A stretch of DNA of 64,000 nt, taken from the NCBI GenBank assembly GCA_023014365.1, contig JAEBUN010000011.1:62001-126000 (forward strand), in the 5' to 3' direction. Shown here in pieces: positions 1 through 13,551 of the stretch. The stretch's first letter is position 1. Each line of letters begins with the position of its first letter. The notes below the pieces were generated by a model that was not told the origin of the DNA, ran no database searches, and saw only the letters and a list, made by a program, of their open reading frames with translations. This DNA comes from Lepiota brunneoincarnata (Eukaryota > Basidiomycota > Agaricomycetes > Agaricales > Agaricaceae). The translations under genes and the position numbers were made by a program.

Positions 1-2061
1 TGGTAAATACCCCACCAGAACTGCTCGGCGCTGAAGTCATAAATTCTGGAGTTAGTTTCAATAGCACGCTCACAGCACCGGCTCAATCAAGTGGTTACAG
101 TAAATGGATGGTAGCAGTATCCATGCCAGTGAACATGAATTTGAGCGAAGCTCTAGGAGATACATTAGCATGGCTGGAGAAGTGACGTTGATAAGACCAG
201 TACCTGGGCAATAGCATCCTGGCAAGCGATACACTACAAAGGCAGGTAGGGTCAGGTTGGATGCAATGCAAGGATGGGGGAGATATACTCATCCGGCCTG
301 AGCTCAAGCTAGCTAACACCACACTGGATGTCCTGGCCATTTCCAAGATTCTGTGCAATTCAGTGGTAATCACTCAGATTTATCGCAATTCGCAGGGTGA
401 ATGTCGATTGCATACTACACAAATGATACATGTATTGTTGAGCTAGGAGTGTGCTTACCTGGAGCAGGTCCAAGCCATTTCCAACTGTGACAGAGAAAAA
501 ATTGCTGGGTATCCTTGTCCAGGAATGCCTTGTCTGATGGGTTGTTGACACATTTAGCACATGCTCACTCAGAGCACAACATCAGGGAAACTCACAACCT
601 CCATTCCCCTTCTCTTCGTCAGACCAAAATGGCAGGCATGGCTGGGATTCCATATATGTTCTTTAAAGGAAATATATCTGAAAGATTGACGAGGGTCAGT
701 TAATCTTACCCCCACAGGAAATGAAACATTGTACTTACCTACCAAATAGCCTTTGGATTTCAGCTAACAGATGTATCCTTCTCTCCCTGTCATGGTCAGT
801 AATGATCATACCGCCAATGCAAAACTGTTTCTGCTGCCCAGGTGATTAGATTTTTATGCTGGTCCCAGGAACCTAGAACTTACCACTCCAGCAATCCTCC
901 TAGACATATAGTCGTACCGCTGGAAAGTTGCTTTAATCCAGCGACAATTTATGTGAACTTCCACATGGTGTCTGCGCTGGAACAGTTCCGTGAGTATGTA
1001 CATATTACGATGGGATACCGAACGGTTACCTACCTTGAACAGTCTGGGGTGATATTCACCAGGCCTCCTGGCAATACGCCAAGCCATTGTGGTTGGGTGG
1101 TGAGAGATGAGAGTGGGAGGGTGAGAGGTGAGAGGTAAGGATCAAACAAAGTCTCCTGATGATTGACTTACAAGTCCATGCCAGCCATTTGTCTACACAT
1201 GGCTGGAGGTCCTTTACATTTGAGAGACACAATTACCTACTGCAACAATCAACCATGAATAAGTTATTTGGTTTGTCCCATATTTGCCGGTCAACACATA
1301 ACATGTTGACTCATTCCCCAACAGGTCAAATGGAAGGAACAATGTCCCTGGGGTGGCTCTGATACGTTTAGCCTGGGGTGCAGGCCTCATCAATGTGGTT
1401 TTTGATCATGAGCTTGAAATGACAGGGGGAAGACGTTTAACAAGCACATTCCTCCTCATTGAGCCCTACGAACTGGCAGCCCATGATGCTGACAATGAAA
1501 GATGCATGCACCCATGGGTGTTTCATCAGGATGCAGGGTTTTCATCCATACTGGGTCAACTTTTTCGCAAACAAGTCACACAGCTTATTCTCACACATGT
1601 GGATCAGATTCTTGGCCATTTTGGTCATGCATTGACCGACTACTGTGATGGCTCCAGACATGAACTTCCAATAGTTGAGAGGTCAAGGCAAAATGAAACG
1701 AAACAGTGAGAGAGAGAGAAAGAGAGAAAGAACTTCTCAGGCGATGTAAAATTGTTAATTAACTGAAGTCCCCACAGACTACATACACCTTGTATATCCT
1801 AGAGATGGTGGAGGTCGCGTTGAAAGAATAAAAACTGGGGTGTTAGGTGTTTGGTGATGCGAGCGCGACAGCATCCATCTGTCACTGAGGCTTCAACCCA
1901 GATTCTGTAGGTAGAGTAGTGAAATCAGGTAGAAAATGAGCAATTTAAATAAAACTGCTCAACGCATGGGCTTGAGACGATACAAGGCGACAAGGGGGCG
2001 TATACTGAACGAGTTGGATAGCTGAAGTGTTGAGGCAAGGCGAAACAAAGCGAAACAAAGC

Positions 2062-2103
<42 letters not shown>

Positions 2104-2330
2104 CTTTATATGTGAGTTAAAATCGTGTTAACTGAGGTCCCTACAGAATACATGCAGTATATATACTCTAGGGACTGTGGAGCTCGTGTATGCTCCGGAA
2201 AATTTACAAAGAATATTAAAGAAACAGGTGGAGAAGGAATAAGGATGAGAAGGCAAGAATGCACAAGAGAATCGGAAAATACTAACTACTGTTCATTTAG
2301 AATGTCCTAGACTTCCATCATATTCTACAG
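1..2330. other. no recognisable gene; decayed or noncoding sequence
   Basis: Only short open frames occur on both strands. The longest is a plus-strand frame at 1353-1709 of about 118 codons that I do not recognise. AG-rich simple sequence appears near 1709-1732. It could hold exons of a broken gene, but no conserved motif or convincing splice chain was seen. Confidence 0.4.
2066..2098. repeat. (GA)n microsatellite
   Basis: An uninterrupted run of AG dinucleotides about 33 bp long, preceded by two copies of a CGAAACAAAG decamer near 2041-2060. It is a simple repeat with no sign of function. Confidence 0.9.
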
Positions 2331-3116
2331 GCAGTGTTCCTCATTTATTACCAAGGGGCAGAGAATGGAGAGACAGGTCATGAAGAGGGGGGGGTATTCC
2401 TGATCCAAAATAATTTGATCTAAAGGCTGCATGTTTCCTTTTTAGGAAAGTTGTTGTACTGGTGCTTGTTGATGTTCATCCGAAATTGTTATGGAGAGGT
2501 GGTGTGCTCGGCTACATGAGCAGCTACCCCTGGCAGCCCTTCTGAAGGGAGGCACTTTGGAATGGTAGCTCTGGTGGAAAGTCAACTGCACAGAATTTTT
2601 GGACTACACACAGGACAAATAATCTAGGTTCTAGAAGGTCCAGCTTCTTCATTAATACCTGCAGGCTTTTCTGTATGACCTTTCATAGCCACATAATTAG
2701 CCATCTTAACTCCAAATATCTCCTGGACTGCAAAATACACTCCATGTGCATATAGTTCAATGCACGTTCCACCACAGAACACAACTCGACCATCAGTGTA
2801 TGCTTGGATCTATTTTCCTCATATTTTCTCCTAGCATGATCATTGTCTTGTGGGGGTGGGGCTCATACACAATGCAACATCTGTGCCTGGTCATAGATTT
2901 CATCTAGTAGGGATGTCAAGGGATAAGTGGTCCACTTGTACAATGCTGGGAAGACCTATAAGTATATCAGTAGCAGTCATTTCATACTGTTTGTCATGTT
3001 TCACCGTTGGTTTGAATAGTTAGACATGTTCCTTGATTAATTGGAATAGTGACCCATGGTTCCAGATATTTGCCAGTGGTAACAAAATATGCTCCAAAAT
3101 AACACTGGGGGATATT
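2331..3116. other. intergenic, nothing recognised
   Basis: There is no long open frame and no motif I recognise. The right part may contain the last exon or 3' untranslated region of the minus-strand gene that follows, because its frame runs into a stop at 3117 without an obvious natural end. Confidence 0.35.
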
Positions 3117-5408
3117 TTAGAAAATATAGTAATAAATCCAAGGATTCCAGGCAATGCACCTTCCTTTCCTATCCCATTCATGCAGTGCTTGGACCTGGAC
3201 ACAGTACACATTTTCAAACTGGAAGTCTCTTGCAATATCATCACTTTTTATTTTGTCTGAAAAGCGATCATGTGGCATCTTGTAGCTGCACTTGGCACAC
3301 AAGTCCTCTGCTTTATTCCTTGGGCTGTGTCCTGTTGCCCATGCCCCAGATAGTGCCCCAGTAACCAGCCCAACCTGAGCATCATGGTGCTGTGCTGTCC
3401 GCCCTCTTGTATGATGCATCACCGAATTGTAACCCTGGCTTGAAATACCTACAATGACTGGGCGGGGATCTATCCCATCATTTGAGTGGCTGTCACTTCC
3501 ACTATCATCTTCTTCATCCTGGTAATTTCTCCTACGTCCAAACAGCGATTGGTTGATTTGAGCCACGAGAGGGTAGCACCTAGACATCAGATCCTCTGCC
3601 TGGAAATGCCCAACAGTGCAAAGTCCTGCTTGAGGATAGAATCGGAAAGCCACAGACTCCCCCATCCCATCTTCATCAAAGTTGTCATTTAGCTCTGGCA
3701 GAAACAAGTCCCCCAGTCGATCTGACTTGATCAGTATTCCCTGTGACTTTTCCCCTTCTTGAAACACTCCCAGCCTACGCTGGATATGACACCCATCCTT
3801 CCCATATAAGGGAATTTCATCCCCATTCTCATCCTCCAATGGAAGGTCCTCTAGTTCTTCCCTTGTTAAGGCCCTTCTATATCTGATATCCATTTTATCA
3901 AATATCCCATCTGGATAGTCCTCTGCAATTTCATCATTGTCAACTGCCTGCCACTGTACTGTCCTCCTGACACTGTCAAATATAAGATAAGTCTGAGATA
4001 AACCCAGGAACACTCCACTTACTTGAGATGAGTGGCAATTGCAACTGAAAGATACCGAATGTGGGAGAAGTCCCTATCTCTGTTCCAGTTCCCTGCCTCT
4101 TCACCAATGTTAACACCAAACTGCTGATTTTGGCCATAATGAGATGTTACAGAAATTGGGAAACGTTCAGTGAAAAAGTTATCACTCTTGTATGAGTCCG
4201 GCACATTGCAAACCCATGACTGATAACCCTGCTGGATGGTTTGATCCAGTCCACATAATTTCTGGACATTCAGGCAAACATTCCTTTCCCTGTATGACAA
4301 CATCAGCAAGGCAAATCTCTGAAGAATATCATCAGATGTAGCTCCTCTCATCATATCATGCTTCACCCCTTGAGTGTGCCGCACTTTAGATATCCCAATT
4401 GCGTGGCATTCCAACCACAAATTTATGATAATGAATACATCATTAGCCAAATATGTGCATCAAAATATTATGCCGCACATTCAACATCCCAACTGCGCGG
4501 CATAGTAGCAACCCCACAGTAAATGCAGCATAGCATAACATATGGGTGCATATGAAAGAAACATGAATCATAATACAAGTAAGTACTCACAGTATATTGG
4601 TTGCTCTTCAGAACTCCTAGTCATTTTCCACATCTGGGTACTGGACATCAACATTGATATCAAGGTATGATATTCTCTGTACCATTTCGGCAAGGAACAT
4701 CATGATCTGTCAGTATTGTACTAGCGTCACAGTGGTCAATACTTTTCCCATCATTGATTCCATGCCCATCCCTTCCACTGCCGTTTCTTGGCTCTCCTGT
4801 GTCACAAATGCAAGCCATACATCTTCACTTGCTGGAGACCATCCAATCCATAGCATACACCCAGCAGGATCAAACCCAAGCCGACAATGCTTTGTACTGA
4901 ATTTCCTGAGTGGCTTCAACAGATCCATTTTGAACTTGTAGTTGTGGTGCACCCCAAGGTTTGGTATCACTGATCCTAGCCCTAACCCTTGTCCAACGCA
5001 CACCATGAGGTCCAGATAGCTCTTGTCCATCGCCCAACACAATGTTGCATCCTCCGCCCTTGTAACATGCTCTCCCTCAAAATCTATCTTTCTCTGCCCA
5101 CAGAGTAGCCCAATTACCCCGCCTGCATTTCTGTTTTCACATAATCTGGCCAGCTGGTCCAGTTGGATCATCTTCACACTTTCCACAAAGAACCCTTCTC
5201 CATTGTCACGTTCATTGTCTGGTGCCATCAATGCACTGGCCATTGCCACTTCCTGATTTGGTGCCTCCACAGTTCCAAAATTTGCTGGGGCCAGTCCTAA
5301 GTCAAAGGGGACTCTGAGTGGGCCATTCTCCAGGTGGTCCTGGGAATCATCACTTTCAGAGTGATCAGAGTCATAGTTAAAGTTTGTCTCGATGGTGAAG
5401 TGTTCCAT
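3117..5408 (-). CDS. unrecognised multi-exon protein with acidic N-terminus
   Basis: I do not recognise the family. Three long minus-strand open blocks (5408-4710, about 4450-4022, about 3972-3117) read as one gene. I start at the ATG at 5408, because the open frame upstream of it has only a TTG. The N-terminal block opens with an acidic Asp/Ser/Glu stretch (about residues 8-30). The second and third blocks are joined by a convincing 50-bp intron: GTAAGT near 4022 to TTTGACAG near 3973, giving a continuous frame through an acidic Asp/Glu segment and then a charged EDDSGSDSHSND patch. The joint between blocks one and two (4450-4710) is less clear. There are no membrane segments or catalytic motifs. 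It resembles multicopy lineage-specific hypothetical proteins of mushroom fungi, but that is an impression. The 3' end is uncertain. Confidence 0.5.
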
Positions 5409-7446
5409 TTCAGATGGGGGGAGAAAGGTCGTTTGGATAAAATGCAAGCAAAGGGAGATGAGGTTGCAAGGGGACTCAGACGTTGGATTGAAGCCTGCTT
5501 ATTCTTGTTGGACTAGAATTTCAACCCCTGGCCATGTACATGTACATCTGCATTGCTCTATTCGCAGACTAGCAACGGGCGACCGAATAGTCTAGGACAA
5601 TGTATGCAGGTTGGTCATATCAATATCAATTGGAATGCCACACCTCAAGGTTGAGCAGGTGTTGTTGAAGGTGCAGAGCCCGGATCACGACCCTCAAAAA
5701 CCAAGCATAAAGGGTAGAGCAGGGAATCGGGAGACAAAGAAAGAAAAGAAAGATAAAAAAAAAGAGCACATACATGTATTTTGTGGGTGCCCCTCATGGA
5801 GCCAGTATGCAGATGTGCACAGGAGTGGAAGTGGAAGCTGGAGGTGATGGGCATGTGCAGATCTCAATACACATTGGGACTAGCCAAGGGAGGGCAGAAG
5901 CTTGTGATTCCATTGCTAGCGGGTGTCTGGCCTTCTCTATAAGGCTAGGTAAAACTAATTATTACTAATTATTGCCTTGGCAGATTTGGGCGCAAAGCTT
6001 GGCCATTCAATCCAGTTGACTGGCCCTAAAGTCTTTATCAACTTGAATGCTGAATCCCTAATCAATTCATATGTACAAGAAAACACCAAGTCCTTTATTT
6101 CATACATCAGATACAAACCAAGTAGCCAAAGTGCAAGAGGTCAACAAGCAAAAAAATATGCATCAAAAAGTGGGTGTAAAATTCTCAGACTCTGGAGTGA
6201 GATGCGCTGGTGCAGCACTCAGGAATTTTTGAAAGATAAAACACTTGAAAAATCAATCCAATCGTGTCCTAAACACCCATAGACATCCTCCTGTATCCAA
6301 CCTGCCTAGAAAAGTCCCGGGAAAGGTGAGAGCAAACAAGAACCAGACAGAAACATACCCTAGACTGGAGCTTGGATCCACCCACTGCGCATGTGGAAGG
6401 ATCCAAGCCCTAGCGCTGTCATGAGAACTGAGCAGACAGAGGGCCCAGGAAAGAGCGCTGAGGTGGCAGATGGGACAGAAGGCGAAGGGGCTTAGAGCTC
6501 CGCACAACGATGCACCAAAAGTTTTAATAGCAATAGCAATACAATGACCCTGCAAGGTTTCCCACGCACTGGCCAATTTTCCCACTCAGTTGGAAAAGCA
6601 AAGAAGGGCAGGTCACACAGGATGGGGAGGTGGTGAGGCCTTGGGCCTGAGGGGATGCTGAAGGAGGCACACCGGGCGCAGGTAGATCTTCCACTCTTGC
6701 CATATCTGGGATGGGTGCCCACCCCTCTCATAAATTACGATAAATTAAGAACTCCTCAACACATGCTACAATTAATTATTGGGGGCTCTGCCATAATCCC
6801 AGCAAGTTTCTGAGGGTCGTTGGAGAGGTAAGCTATAGGTGCCTGGAGTTGGCATAAATATCTAACTGCCTGGGCAGTGGACGGTTTGGTTTTTACTGAC
6901 CATGGTGAAGAGCAAGCAACTCTTCAGTACGTGAGAGGTGCCGAAACGAAACCAAAACCAAAACCGAAGTGGTTTGCGAGGCATGAATGAATAATAAGAA
7001 GGGAGAAATTTTACCCTACAGTGATACTTGGGGAAAGGAATGGAAATGGAGAGAAATGAAAGAAACAGAGGTGGAATGGGGATGTTGTCAAAATGGTGCT
7101 GCCTGCGTTAATACGCACTCTGAGACTTTTGATCTGAGGTTTTGATCCAAGTTATTGGGTTTGGGTTCCGAGTCCTACAAGAGGTGGCATAAGGCGGTCG
7201 CAGCAGGTGTAGCCACCTGCCCACCTCTACAGTTGGCCACTCTAACCCCCCCTATTGGCCGACTCAGTTGGATGTCGGTCCTACCCAACTAAGCAATATT
7301 CCTCTCAGAATGGCAGAGCTGCTCATTGATGATGATTCTGTATCACGTTACCTCCAGACTTCAGAGAAACAGCAAGGCACAGAAATTGAGTTTGCATCTC
7401 ATTGGCTCACTCACCTGCTTCCTGGTTGAGGGTTTCCACTCCCCAT
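5409..7446. other. intergenic, nothing recognised
   Basis: About 2 kb with only short overlapping frames. It contains an A-rich tract near 5740-5765, and an AT-rich stretch around 5950-6250. No gene, RNA or repeat was recognised. The region ends where the first family A repeat begins with TGAAAAGGT. Confidence 0.35.
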
Positions 7447-8162
7447 TGAAAAGGTAGAATTGTTCATGGGTTTTTAATATAGATAGGGTGCTTGTTTTCA
7501 CTAAGCTTAGCCAAAATTTGATAAGCTTAAGCTAATACAAAGGGTATGAGATGGATAGTGAACAGTTTCGTCTTTTGGGGTGTTCTGGGGGTGCGTTCTG
7601 ACAGCAAAATTTAAGAGAGTAAAGTTTTAGAGGTTAACGAACAGCCATTGAAGTTATCTTAGCTGTATGGTGCAACAGTGAAAGGACAATCCCTGTCAAT
7701 TCAAAGCGTGGGGTCTCTGGTCTCTGGTCTCTGTCTCCGTCTCTGGGTTGGTCAACGTTGGAAGTCCTGTTCCGTGGTCCGGTCATCATTATTGGACTTG
7801 TTATAGGTGTAATACACCTGCGACAGCTGCTAGTTACATCCTCTATGTTTGAACACATCCGAGTTCATCAGAAAACTGCCCATAGGGTCCCTTGATGCGA
7901 CCGCAGTATACTCGATAGGCTATGTAGAGTCCTGAATCCCTCTGGAAAGTGTTCTGGTAGCTTGGTTCACTAAGCTTAGTGATAATGAACTGGTTTGAAC
8001 ACTTCCGAGGCTCAAATATCCTCAATTCGGTCAAACTGGCTACTATGGGACATAGTACCAATCCTCTATAGAGTTCCTTAATGACATAGCCAATGATTCT
8101 ATGTAGAGAATCGTTCCAGAGTACAGAATTCATTCATGTATGAGCATGAAATCAGTGTATCA
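7447..8162 (+). repeat. family A LTR-like repeat, copy A1, internally deleted
   Basis: It starts TGAAAAGGT and ends GTATCA like the 1.3-kb copies at 9358, 30405 and 33248, but is only 716 bp. The middle is missing: the sequence jumps from GGGTTGGTC near 7750 straight to AACGTTGGA, which in A2 lie roughly 0.5 kb apart. The TG...CA ends suggest a solo LTR; I see no target-site duplication (CCCAT left, CTGTT right). The short minus-strand open frames inside recur in the other copies and are probably not genes. Confidence 0.75.
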
Positions 8163-9357
8163 CTGTTATAGGTCCTAGACCATTGACACCAACTCTAGTA
8201 GAAACCGTTCATTTGTCTATATTGAAACATCTAAAAAGTTGGTAGAAAGGAAAATACAGCAGCGGTCTCCTAGGTTTGTACCTTTATACACAATATTATT
8301 TCTATGTTTCTTACACCGAAATGGAGAAGAAAATGAGAGGTCCTTAAGCTTAGTCAAATCTGGGAAATGGCAAACATGAAGATAAATGGGGCGGTGTGTG
8401 AGGCACAGAGAAATCTGTAAAGACAGAAATGAGGCTATCGACAGAACAGAGAAATCGTCGAATGATACCTGTCCCTTTGGCATGGGCACTCTGTACAGAT
8501 GGATCCCTGACCAATGCTCCTGTACTGGAACAGTCGTGGGGGGAGAGTGCTCTCCAATGACCAAACTTGAAGGGCCTTGATGCCCTCCATGGGGACTGGC
8601 CCAGATATCGTCTGGTTTGGTGCAAACGACGAGGGTTCGTGACTACGTGGAATGTACATGCCTTCCATATTGGGAATATGTGGACACTCTCCATCAACAG
8701 GTAGCGGTTAACCCATAACTTGTAATGCCTGCTATATCTGGAATGCATGGTCACTCCCACAATATCAGCAGTGCACATCAACAGGCAGTGGTGCCTGTAC
8801 ACACCTGCTGCATCCCAGCAACATCAGGATTCAGGAGCACGCCACCAACAGGAGGCAGTACCTGTACACACCTGCTGCATTTGGAATGCATCAACACTTC
8901 CCATGATGAAAGTACGCATCAATGGGGAAGGCAGTACCCGTACATGCCTGCCACATTGGGAATATGCGGACACTCCCCACGTCCGGTGATGCATGAACAC
9001 ATGCGCTGCACTGACCTGTGTGTGGCAATGCATGATGAGGGAGAGTGGTGCTCATCTGAGACTAGCTGGTAGAGGGGGGATGAGCGTAGCCACTGCTGAC
9101 AGGGGCCCTTGTGGGTCCAGTGATCACTCTGCCGTCTTCCTGCTGCAGTTGATCTCTTTCGGGATGCTGGAATATAGTGAGGCAATGACACATGGCAATG
9201 TTTATTCCAAGAGCAGACAATACAATCTTGTCCCTAGATTGGGAGTGATCAGGCATGGACCCACAGGCCAGAATAGGCATAATCTGTGAATGAGTGAGAA
9301 AGCCTAAGTAACAGGGGCACTCACCCAGCTAGAGGAAGCAAGGGTTATCATACATGG
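8163..9357. other. intergenic with degenerate minisatellite
   Basis: No gene was recognised. Between about 8640 and 9010 the words CATTGGGAATATG, CACCTGCTGCAT and AGGCAGTACC recur in a loose tandem arrangement (for example near 8800, 8865 and 8940). The open frames here on both strands follow this repetition and are most likely spurious. Confidence 0.45.
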
Positions 9358-10657
9358 TGAAAAGGTGGAAACGTTTGTAGGTTTTAATATAGATAAATGG
9401 CTTGTTCTCACTAAGCTTAGTCGAAATTCGATAAGCTTAAGTTAATACAAGTAGTATGAGATAGATAATGAACAGTTTCGTCTTTTAGGGTGTTCTGGGG
9501 GTGTGTTCTGACAGCAAAATTCAAGAGAATAGTGTTTTTAGAGGTTAACAAACAGCCATTGAAGTTATCTTAGCCGTACGGTGCAACAGTGAAAGGACAA
9601 TCCCTGTCAATTCAAAGCGCGGGGTCTCTAGTCTCTGGTCTCTGGTCTCTGAACTCTGGTCTCTGTCTCTGTCTCTGTCTCTAGCACTCTGGAACTCTAA
9701 ACTCTGGACTCTGTTCTCTGTCTCTGTCTCTGGGTTGGTCGACGACCGAAGAAATCACACTTAATGACGCACACTAAATAGTCCTCTGAAACCGTTCTTG
9801 ATCACGGCTCGCAGACTTGCGTGTGGAAGCAGGGGTGAGACCTCTTGCTTCTCCACAAACAAGTGCGACCGTATTTATATTGTTTAGATACATGCAAGAG
9901 ATAGTAAATATGAAATAGAAAACAATAAGCTTAATTGTTACAGGTACTGCAGAATATTTTGGAAGGTTCGGCAGCATTTCTACCTTGCCCTGGGTTATGG
10001 GTTTTTCTCTGATTAATGAATGGCAATCCAGCCAGACGTGTTCCGTGCTCGTCTGCATTATTCTGCGTCCATGCAAGCGTGTTAAACCTCTGGATCAATT
10101 ATGATTGGAATGTATGGCATATGTACAATCCCTTGATCCGTTGTGATTAATCTCAGTCAGGCAGTATGCCAAGGTGCCGGGACCCACAAAGCACTTGTTA
10201 ATTATGAGTCTTTGATATGTCTAGGGTTTTGGGCATTGGATGTCGCCTCCCGAACGTTGGACGTTCCGTTCCGTGGTCCGGTCATCATTATTGGGCTCGC
10301 TATGGGTGTAATACCCCTGCGACAGCCGCTATGTACATTCTTTAGGTTCCAACAAATCCGAGTTCATCAGAAAACTGCTCGTAAGGTCCCTGGATGTGAC
10401 CAGAGTATACTCAATAGGCTATGTAGAGTCCGGAATCCCTTTGGAGAGCGTTCTGATAGCTTGGTTCACTAAGCTTAGTGATAATGAGCTGGTTTGAACA
10501 CTTCTGAGGCTCAAATATCCTCAGTTCGGTTGAACTGGCTACTATGGGACATAGTACCAATCCTCTATAGGGTTCTTTAATGATATAGCCAATGATTCTA
10601 TGTAGAGAATTGTTCCAGAGTACGGAATTCATGTATAGGTGTGAAATTGGCGTATCA
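9358..10657 (+). repeat. family A LTR-like repeat, copy A2, full length
   Basis: A 1300-bp repeat beginning TGAAAAGGTGG and ending GCGTATCA. It matches A3 and A4 along its length at roughly 95% by eye. Landmarks are the palindromic word TTCACTAAGCTTAGTGA near 10463, a GTCTCTG microsatellite at about 9625-9735, and two minus-strand frames of about 90-100 codons that are also present in the other copies. The TG...CA ends and noncoding character fit a solo LTR. No target-site duplication is visible (CATGG left, ACGGG right). Confidence 0.8.
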
Positions 10658-11135
10658 ACGGGTATTGATGCAGATATCAGATGTAGGATGAGTCGAGGAC
10701 CCTGGAGGGATGAGCACCAAGGGATGATGCACCGAGGACGATGGTGGGTTGGGCCTTGGAACATGAGCACTCCAAGGCTCTTGATCCGATGTTTGTCCCT
10801 GCATTCTTCATCAGGTTGAAGAGTGACAGGCTTCTCCTTATGTTGCATACATGAAATGCCAAATGGTTCAGGGGAAGATTGGAACAGGTGCTGTAAGTTT
10901 TTCCCCCAATCGTGCTCAGAGCAAGCATGGGCTGAATATGCGATGGCTACCCCAACAGGCGGTGTACTCCCAGAGTGCTCCCAAGCAAGAACAGTTGAAG
11001 AAGACACAACCCGCGACCTTTTGACCTTGACACTAGGCATGCGAATGACCACCACCCTGTGGGAATAATAATGGCTGTGGGAATGACCTGCAACCCCGTG
11101 GGAATGACCTGAGCAACCTAGATGCCCATTGGGGA
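10658..11135. other. intergenic, nothing recognised
   Basis: A 480-bp spacer between repeat A2 and a tandem-repeat block. A minus-strand frame enters it from A2 and does not look like a gene. Confidence 0.4.
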
Positions 11136-12360
11136 ATCCTCCTGCAATTCATCAGGACTGGGTTTTTTGAGTGCAGTGTGAAGAGTCATGAGGAGTATGA
11201 TCAACAGCCACAGACTTGACTTTCCAAGAGTGTGGCATTTTTGAGTGCAAAGTGTGATGAGCTGTAAGAGGTTTATTAATGGCCATGGACTTGACTTTCC
11301 AAGAGTGCGGCATTCTTAAGTGCAGAGTGTGAAGAGTTGTAGGGGCATATAACTAACAGCTGCAGAATTGACTTGCCAAAAGCATGGTATTTTTGAACCT
11401 AAACGGCTCTCCTTAGATATGTGAAAAGGATGGCATTGTAATTGCCAGAGTTGACTTTCTGAAAACACAGCATATAAATTTTAAGGGCACTGTCTAGGTT
11501 CATTTGAAAGAAGTAAAGAGGTGAGGAATTACTGATCCAAGTGTCCACAACTTCCTTTTATGGAAACTGTGGACCTTGGAGATCAGTCATGGAGGGGTGG
11601 TCAGTTTGGCTACATAGGCAACCAGGTAACTATTCCTATGGTAGGTTTTTATTGGGTCCAAGGATAAATATGTGAGGAGTAGATTCAGGGGTTAGAATTG
11701 ATATTCCAAAAGTGCAGCTATATATTGTGCTGAGGGTGGAATATTATAGGCCACAGACTGGAAAATACTAGTGCAGGGTATATAAATCACAAAATATCTA
11801 TGAGCTGGAGGCTCCAAAATGAGGGTTCTAAAAGGTTGAATATGTGAAAGTCCTAGCCTGAGGGAGGGTCTAATTCCTACCTGTTCAATGAAAAGTGTAT
11901 ATGAGTGTCCATGACTTCCTTTTATGGAAATTTGTGGACCTTGGAGATTGGTCATGGAGGGGTAGTTGGTTTGGCTACATAGGCAACCAGGTAGCCATGC
12001 CTATTGAGTACAAGAATATATATATGAGGAGTAGAATTGATGTTCCAAAAGTGCAGGATGCATGTCAATAATGGCCACAGAATTGACATTCCAAAAGTGC
12101 AGCATGCATAAAGGGGCAGGAGGGATGTAAATTATAATGGCTGTGGAGTTGGATTTCCAACAGTGTGGCAATATATGGGAATATATTGTGCTGAGGGATG
12201 GAATATAGGCCATGGACTAGAAAATGCTAGTGCATGGTATATAATTTCAAACAATATCTACAAGCTGGAGGCTCTAAAATGAAGGTTCTAAACACTTGAA
12301 ATTTGGAAAATCCTAGCCTGAGGGAGGGTCTAACCTGTACCTCTTCAACAAAAAGGGTAT
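11136..12360. repeat. degenerate tandem repeats with CCAAGAGTG / CCAAAAGTGCAG words
   Basis: The words GACTTGACTTTCCAAGAGTG and GAATTGA(C/T)xTTCCAAAAGTGCAG recur about every 90-120 bp (for example 11216, 11290, 11695, 12025 and 12085). A larger block at about 11700-11890 is repeated at about 12200-12360, including the string AAAATGA(G/A)GGTTCTAAA. It reads as a decayed nested tandem duplication without coding capacity. Confidence 0.6.
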
Positions 12361-12364
12361 ATAA

Positions 12365-13330
12365 TTCTGACTTACTAAACCACTTGCATCCCAAATGCAG
12401 TCCGGGTGCACTCCTCATTGCATCCGTGGACTTTTGTTCTTAATAGCCCCATGTCCAAATTACTAAACCACTTGCGTCTGTGACCACTTGTTGCACCTGT
12501 GATACTGTTCCCAATTTCGGGACTGCTTCATCAAGGCCCCATTTCCCAATTACTAAACCACTCGCATCCCGAATGCAATCTAGGTACAACCACTTGTTGC
12601 ACCTGTGAGACTATTCCCAACTTTGGGACTGCTTGCATCCTGAATGCAGTCTGGGTCCAACCCCCTGTCGCATCCATGAACATTCTCCTTGATAGCCCCA
12701 TGTCCAAATGACTAAACCACTTGCATCCCGAATGCAATCTGGGTGCGACCACTCATTGCACCTGTGATACTGTTCCCAATTTCGGGACTGCTTGCATCTG
12801 TCAACATTTTCCTTGATGGCCCCATTTCCCAGTTACTAAACCATTTGCATCCTGAATGAAGTCCGGGTGTGACCTCTTGTTGCATCCATGGACTTTTTCT
12901 CTTGTTGACCCCCATTCTGATTTACTAAACCACTCACATCCCAAATGCAGTCTGGGTGTGCCCCCTGTCACATCCGTGAACATTCTCCTTGATAGCCCCA
13001 TGTCCAAATGACTAAACCACTCGCATCCTGAATGCAATCTGGGTGCGACCTCTTGTTGCACCTCTGATATTGTCCCCAATTTCGGGACTGCTTGCATCCC
13101 AGGATGTGAGCAGTCCTGAAGTTGGGATATGAACATTTTTGCTTGTTGACAACCTACAAAACCACTTGTGTCCCAAATGCAGTCCAGGTGTGACCCCTCT
13201 TTGCATTCATGTACATTGTTCCTTGATGGCCCCCATTTCCAAATTACTCAACCACTCAACCACCTTTCCCAGTTTCGGGACTCCTCACATCCTGAGTGCA
13301 GTCTGGGTGCAATCCCCTTCAGTCCCAAAA
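12365..13330. repeat. minisatellite array, about nine units with TTACTAAACCAC words
   Basis: TTACTAAACCAC followed by TTGCATCC(C/T)GAATGCA and GGGTG(C/T)(A/G)ACC recurs about every 85-160 bp from 12373 to 13320. Spacer words such as CCCAATTTCGGGACTGCTTGC are shared. Open frames on both strands are by-products of the repetition. The array is followed by a short coiled-coil fragment. Confidence 0.75.
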
Positions 13331-13551
13331 CTGGAAAAGATGGTTCTGATTATAACACAATATCACAAATGTCACATGGGGTCTCCCCTGTACTGTATTC
13401 AAGAGAATATGGGTGGTCTCAGTAATGTATATTATGTTGAAAGAAATTTATGTTGGATGACAAACACTCATATTCTTAGCCCAAAGCTAGCCCTAGCCTA
13501 TAACCTCTGCACAAAAACCCTATAGAATAATGCATTCTAATAAGTTATGGC

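Noticed and set aside
10411..11055. Long minus-strand ORF overlapping the end of repeat A2
   Set aside because: About half lies in the LTR-like repeat and the same frame piece recurs in A1, A3 and A4; no protein-like pattern upstream.
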